64,000 nt of DNA from Owenia fusiformis (taxonomy: Eukaryota > Annelida > Polychaeta > Sabellida > Oweniidae), in contig CAIIXF020000002.1 of assembly GCA_903813345.2 (NCBI GenBank), positions 24,006,455 through 24,070,454 on the forward strand. The letters are read 5' to 3'. Numbering within the stretch: position 1 is the first letter of the stretch; each line of letters begins with the position of its first letter. A program made the translations under genes and the position numbers. Positions 58,643 through 64,000 of this stretch are shown piece after piece. Below the pieces are notes generated by a model. That model was not told the origin of the DNA and made no database searches. It worked only from the letters and a program-made list of their open reading frames with translations.

Positions 58643-59667
58643 ATAACAAAGGAATCAAAACGAATCTAATAGAAGTTCGCTTACAAGATGGATTAGATTG
58701 ATCCTTGAAATTATGAAAAGAAATTTAATATTTTTTATATGGCCTGACTAAAAAGTAAAATTTTCAGAAAATGTGTGATTAGAAAAACACTGAATTTTAA
58801 AAAGGAAAATAAATCTCAGGAGAGATTTTGTGAGGTTTTTATTGCATTTTATTTGCTTTAAATTGTTTCGAAAGATGGGATTTAGACATAAATGAATGTA
58901 ACTTCGCCCAAATAAGTTCTTCTAACATGCTAAGAAACCATAAAAAGTCAGACAACTTAAATTAAAATATTATGCTTCTAAAATTGCAAAAACAAGATAT
59001 TTAGATGTCAGGACTTTCATTAATATGATGTCAAGATTTCTATCAATGATGTCAAAGATTCTATTTGATAATATTGACATTTATAATATTTGGAGATCTT
59101 CATTTTCATTTGATGAACATCTTTTGCGTCCAACTATTTTTAGTTTTCATGATTCTATCCTAATTTAGGAAAACAGTTCATCCATATCATTTCTCAATAT
59201 ATAATCCATAATTTTTTCATCATTTATTACTATCTTAGAATTCTTTTTCATTTTAGAGATCAAACTATAAACTATATTTTTGTTTCCCAATCGATATAAT
59301 CTACAGCTTTTCTGCTATCCTCTTCTAACTGGTGTTCTTGTTTGTAGTTTTTATTTAACAGAAAACCTATACAGTAGCAAATATTTTCCAAATTTGGTCA
59401 TCCATAACTTCAATATTCTAAGTTTTTCATATGTGATATACCCGAAGCAATTAACCCTTTCATTCGATGAAAGAAAGTTAATATTACATTTCAAATTGAT
59501 GGTAGCTGGAGGGTTAATGAATATATTAGCACTGATGGTTCACAATGAGTGAACTGAAAGTCCCTCAAATATTTTTTTTAGAGTTTCATATAAGGCATAT
59601 TCATCATCTTCAATTTGTCATTTTGTAGGATTCATTGAAAATGTGCTTCATAAAACTTCTCAATATA

Positions 59668-61624
59668 CAGGGTGATCCAGAAGTAACGTCAAAGATGTTG
59701 TAATTTCAAAAGTATTCATCAGATCTTCATGAAATTTGGTATACATGTACTGTACCCACAACATTTCTGAGTTACCATCTCAAAGATTGGAATTCAATCA
59801 TTTCATTGGTTGAAATTATGGTTGCTATAGTAACCCGATATCGCGTAACCCGGGGCAAATTACTTAACGTGTAATGCGTAATCTCAAAATATCAACAAGA
59901 TCTGAAATTGTTATATCCTCAACATTTTATTTCACAACAATATAAATCATACTATTGCACAGTTACTAATAATACATAATTGCCACCATTTGCAACACAT
60001 TTCTCATGTCTGGATACCCATTCCTTGAACACAGAATTAAATCCATTAGAACTCATTCCTTGTAGGGCTAGTACTACGGCATTTTTCAATTCCTCACAGG
60101 ATTGAAAATTATTTCCACTAAGGTTTCTTTTTAGTTCCCCATACAAATAAAAGTCACTGGGGGCAAGATCAGGTGAATAAGGGGCATGTTCAAGTTGTTG
60201 AAATCCAAGTGTTTGGACTGTGTTGCTGGTCAGGATTGCAGTGTGCGTAGGGGCATTGTCCCAATGCAAGATAAACTGCTGCAGATGTCCTGGACGCTTT
60301 TTCCTCAGGGAACGTTGAAGATCACGCTTCAGAACCTGAAAAACAAATGTTTAATGGTTGTTAAACCAGTTGTTTCATTGATTGGATTTGGATTTGAATC
60401 ATGGCCATGGAGTTATAATTATATTGACAGTGAACAACATTTAAATACTTTAATTTAAAAATAAAATTCACAGTATGATGTATTATTAGAACAAATGATA
60501 TCTTACCTTTGCAATGTAAACGGCATTAATTCTCTGGCCAATGGGAACAAAATGGGTTAACACCATTCCTCTAATGTCAAAGAATGTCACAACCATTTGT
60601 TTCTTTTGTGGAATTCCTGGTACTATTTTAGGCTTGGTTGGTGTTGGGGAGTTGTCATGTTTCCACGATGAACTTTGTTGCGTGGTCTCTGGGATGTAGA
60701 ATGATAGCAATGATTCGTCACTCATAATGATCTTGTTAAGAAAGTCATCTCCATCTCTCCGATATTTTGCAAGAAAGTCCCTTGAAGCCTTAACACGCCG
60801 GTCTTTCTGCTCCTGTGTCAAGTCATGCGGCACCCATTTAGCAGACACCTTCTTTAACAGACAGTTCTTTGTCAGTATCCGTTGCACAGTCCCATAGCTC
60901 AGATCGTGTTTTTCAGCCAATTCTCTGATAGAAATTTGCCTATTGTCCATAACATCAGCTTCAATTGCTTTGATGGTTTGATCATCGAATGACGACACTG
61001 GCCTGCCTCCTCGCTGCTTGTCTACCACTTCATCATATCCACTGGAATACTTGTTAAACCACCTGTAAATGTTTCTCTCAGCAATGGCAGCTTTACCATA
61101 TGCCTTCTTTATCTGTCTTATAGTCTCTTTTACACCTTTCCCCAACTTTACACAGAACTTAATGTTTGTTCTTTGCTCTATTTTACTCTGACTTGGCGCC
61201 ATCTTGAATTGGGTGGGTTAGTGTCCTTGGTCATGTTAGTATTTGTCATGGATGATGGAAGCAATTCAAAGAAATTGAAAGCTTTTTATGAATGCCTATT
61301 GTGACATCACAACTATTACATATTTGTTACCATGGCAACAAATATAAAAATCATAGAAAACAAACAATGAACATTTTCAAATGTTACTGACTTTTTAAAT
61401 TAGAGAAATTCACAAAAACGTTATGGTTTCTCTTCAATTTGCCCCGGGTTACGCGATATCGGGTTACTATAGCAACCATAATTTCAACCAATGAAATGAT
61501 TGAATTCCAATCTTTGAGATGGTAACTCAGAAATGTTGTGGGTACATGTATACCAAATTTCATGAAGATCTGATGAATACTTTTGAAATTACAATGTCTT
61601 TGACGTTACTTCTGGATCACCCTG
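59668..61624 (-). mobile_element. mariner element with long inverted repeats, 1957 bp
   Basis: TA-flanked inverted repeats run from 59668 to about 59861 and from about 61436 to 61624. They begin CAGGGTGATCCAGAAGTAAC and match nearly throughout, differing mainly by one 5-bp indel (ctgta) and a few substitutions. Classic mariners have ends of about 30 bp. The element encodes a D34D transposase on the minus strand with one intron. It appears structurally complete. Confidence 0.93.
59952..61202 (-). CDS. mariner (D34D) transposase, two exons, 359 aa
   Basis: Exon 1 is 60507-61202 (232 codons, ATG at 61200-61202). A 171-nt intron 60336-60506 has GTAAGA at its donor and TTTTTCAG at its acceptor. 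Exon 2 is 59952-60335 (127 codons plus stop). The joined frame is uninterrupted and close to the usual ~345 aa. An N-terminal paired-type double HTH (IRQIKKAYG.AAI..R.IYRWF; IRELAEKHDLSYGTVQRIL) is followed by the mariner linker WVPHDLTQEQKDRRV. The catalytic triad is D162 (MSDES), D258 (HWDNAPTH) and D293 (YSPDLAPSDFYLY), with 34 residues between the last two. Without splicing, the frame stops six codons into the intron, before D258. Introns are rare in mariner transposases. Confidence 0.9.
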
Positions 61625-61626
61625 TA

Positions 61627-64000
61627 GAGTATCTACGATTCTAACAAAAAACTTACAAGATTTTTCACTTGCACTCAAACAAATAGCTAAAAATACAGGG
61701 ATAATCATTGAATGTATCAAAGATACTAGAGTTCTTAACACTATTGATAAACACTAGTGACATCTTTTAATTGGGAAAAAATTATTTGCTCCATTGAGAG
61801 ATTGTTATGAAAATATCTTTTGAGAACCACTTTGATCTGTTGTTGAAATAAACAAATCTTATCAGAAATTCTTCTAAATCATATAAAAACACCTATGTTT
61901 TGATAGATCTTTTAATACCTCTTTAAGATAATAAAAATTAGTAGCTGGTCAAACTAGATTGGAGTTAATCTGTTCGCCATTCTGATAGTCTTCCTTGACT
62001 CTAGACCCCCACCTTATCTCCTCGTGGTATGGAATAGGGGGGGGGGGGTCATAAAGGCTTGTAGCTAGACTACCATGCTGATGGAAAAACATCAATCGAT
62101 AACCACAAATCATCCTTATTTGGCTAATAAAAATCTGTAAAATGTCATGCTGTCATGTAACACATAAATTGCCTAAAGATGGAAATATTCATATTCTCCT
62201 CGCATACGATTCAAAACTAATACACTTTCAATTCTTATTGACTGATATAATAGGTTTGTGAATAAGAATGTATCTTGTAAATAATCATCAATTTGAGAGT
62301 TCTAACAAATGTAATATGCTGAATATTCAGGATTTACTTCATTCCTTGCTAATTCCCCTCTTTTTCCACAATTTGACTCATTCATTCCATAAGAATCCTA
62401 ATTCTCAAATGTTCTGACCTAGAAATCTAACATAACTCAAGGTAGAAACAAACAATCCTAAACTAAGTATAGCTTCAACATATAATGTCATTTCATGTAA
62501 CATTACACACCAAATTCATGTAAGATTACACATGATATGTAACATTACACATCATATCAACTGTGTAATTAAAGGCTTACTGAATTAATCAGAAATAATT
62601 AGTGTCAGGCCAACATTCTAAGACTTTACTCATTGTAAAATAAGATTATGGTGGCTCTGCATCATGATAAACCAAGACATCTCATTTCTTCTCAGCCTTG
62701 AGGTGAAACAGATAGATGTTATGAGTATCAGAATGGTGGCTCTGTATTAATTGGAAAGTATTTGTGAACCAACAAAATAGCAACAAAAGAAATGATAGAG
62801 CCAAGCAACTAATTGTTAAGATTGCTGCTCCCATTTGAGATTTTGAAGAGATTTGCACCAATCTGAACACCCATTTCCACCCTCTTGAAAACGACTAAAA
62901 TCTTTTTTTTGACAAACTGTATTAATATAATCCAAATCTATCTACTTCGGGAATGTAGCTAGATCACAAGAGCTTGAACCAAGACTATCAAGCTCATGTC
63001 AACCTAACCAAGATTAAATCAAACTCAAGCTCTTGTCAACGTAACAAACAAAGACTTACTACATGTAGACTGAAATTTGAGAATGGGGAGGGTGCCATAC
63101 AGGGGCTTGATGTAAGTAATAAGGCCAATCATTTAATTATCTCAGCTTTAGCTAAATGTCTTGCAGTTCTGGAAGATGTCATTCTTATCTATGATGTCTC
63201 ATAAATGATCATCTGTTTATTAAAGATTTGCCTTTGTGTTAGATCTTAACCAGCAATACTTTCACCAACATATTTCTTATATACTTTTGTCAGCCCGGGG
63301 GAGATTGGGGGGGGGGTCATGCAAACCCCTAGATGGCCTAAAATTCTTTCAAAATCATGCAAGTTTTTAATTTTTGGGCAAAGTTGTCAAATGTTAACCT
63401 CCTAGATTTTTTTCAATTTGAAAAGTGAACTCCGGTTCAAACTGTATAAACATTAAAGTTCTTAAAAATATAAAAAATACAAATTGCAACCTCAACATAG
63501 CCCAATAGCCAGACATCAAACATGAAGCTGGATATAAAATGCCAATCATGGAAATAGCTTAAATTGACACAAGACATTTTGAGACATTTAGGAAATTCTG
63601 AACAGCATGAAATCATGATGTGTTTACATTCCAGTGAGTTCCTGGCTATATGATATACAGATATGGGTATGAGATATGGGATATGACTTTAACCCTTGAC
63701 AAGAGCTTAACTTAGTACAATGAGGAAACGAGGCACAGTTCAACTATTGCCTGTTAGTATTATTGCTAACATCAATTTCACATAAACTCCAATAAAACGC
63801 CGTGAAAGTTACGTTTGAGACTGTATCTAATGTCTCTGTCACATTTGATTTATGGCAACCGTACATCGGCCGTTGCTTCCAAAAATCAAGCGTAACATGC
63901 GGCATAAAATATAGGGATAAGTAGTATGATGCCGATTTTCCATATCAATTTTGTGAAGCTTTGGCTGTTGTACAGCTGCTTTATGGCTGCTGTAGATCAA
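61627..64000. other. AT-rich non-coding stretch, no gene seen
   Basis: Short chance ORFs only. It holds a sister of the 52195-52320 repeat near 61990-62080 (gggggggg then tcataaaggcttgtagctagac) and a repeat related to 47417-47520 near 63290-63430. The acattacacat words at 62500-62560 are a small degenerate tandem repeat. Confidence 0.55.

Overview
This is AT-rich, intron-rich animal nuclear DNA. Three conserved spliced genes, a nested intronless gene and a dense load of young and old transposons fit an aquatic invertebrate bilaterian such as a mollusc, echinoderm or hemichordate. The species cannot be fixed from this window. There is no bacterial-style gene organisation.

Layout. (1) 1-10127, minus strand: the 5' seven coding exons of a PGM2-type phosphopentomutase gene; the rest lies before position 1. 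Its introns hold nested non-autonomous transposons, with two paralogous repeat copies each giving the empty site of the other's insertion. (2) 10910-15374, plus strand: a complete 8-exon FAM47E-like gene, head-to-head with PGM2 across about 780 bp. (3) 19733-38149, minus strand: a KLHL5-type BTB-BACK-Kelch gene, convergent with FAM47E. Its Kelch domain ends at the family's usual place with a TGA in the context TGA CTAG, the known metazoan readthrough context. The same frame then stays open for 316 more codons. This predicted readthrough extension is the most interesting feature here. (4) Inside the 12.9-kb KLHL5 intron, on the opposite strand, sits an intronless 564-aa ankyrin-repeat ORF (31820-33514) with a decayed ankyrin relic about 1 kb upstream. 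A promoter-like MITE lies 82 bp from the next KLHL5 exon. (5) 40213-43720: a 5'-truncated non-LTR retrotransposon split by a nested LINE-tail insertion. (6) 43721-54076: no gene recognised; it holds a 4 x 165 bp tandem array, MITEs and a MITE carrying a 17-bp minisatellite. (7) 54077-58642: a structurally complete Ty3/Gypsy (Mag/SURL-like) element whose LTRs look identical. (8) 59668-61624: a mariner element with about 190-bp inverted repeats and a transposase that reads intact if one 171-nt intron is removed. (9) 61627-64000: no gene recognised.

The host genes have unrelated jobs: sugar-phosphate metabolism, a chromatin/PRMT5-linked family, and a probable Cullin-3 adaptor. Only the PGM2/FAM47E divergent promoter suggests shared regulation. 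Exon limits were set by eye from GT/AG sites, phase and remembered family sequence; no alignment was run.
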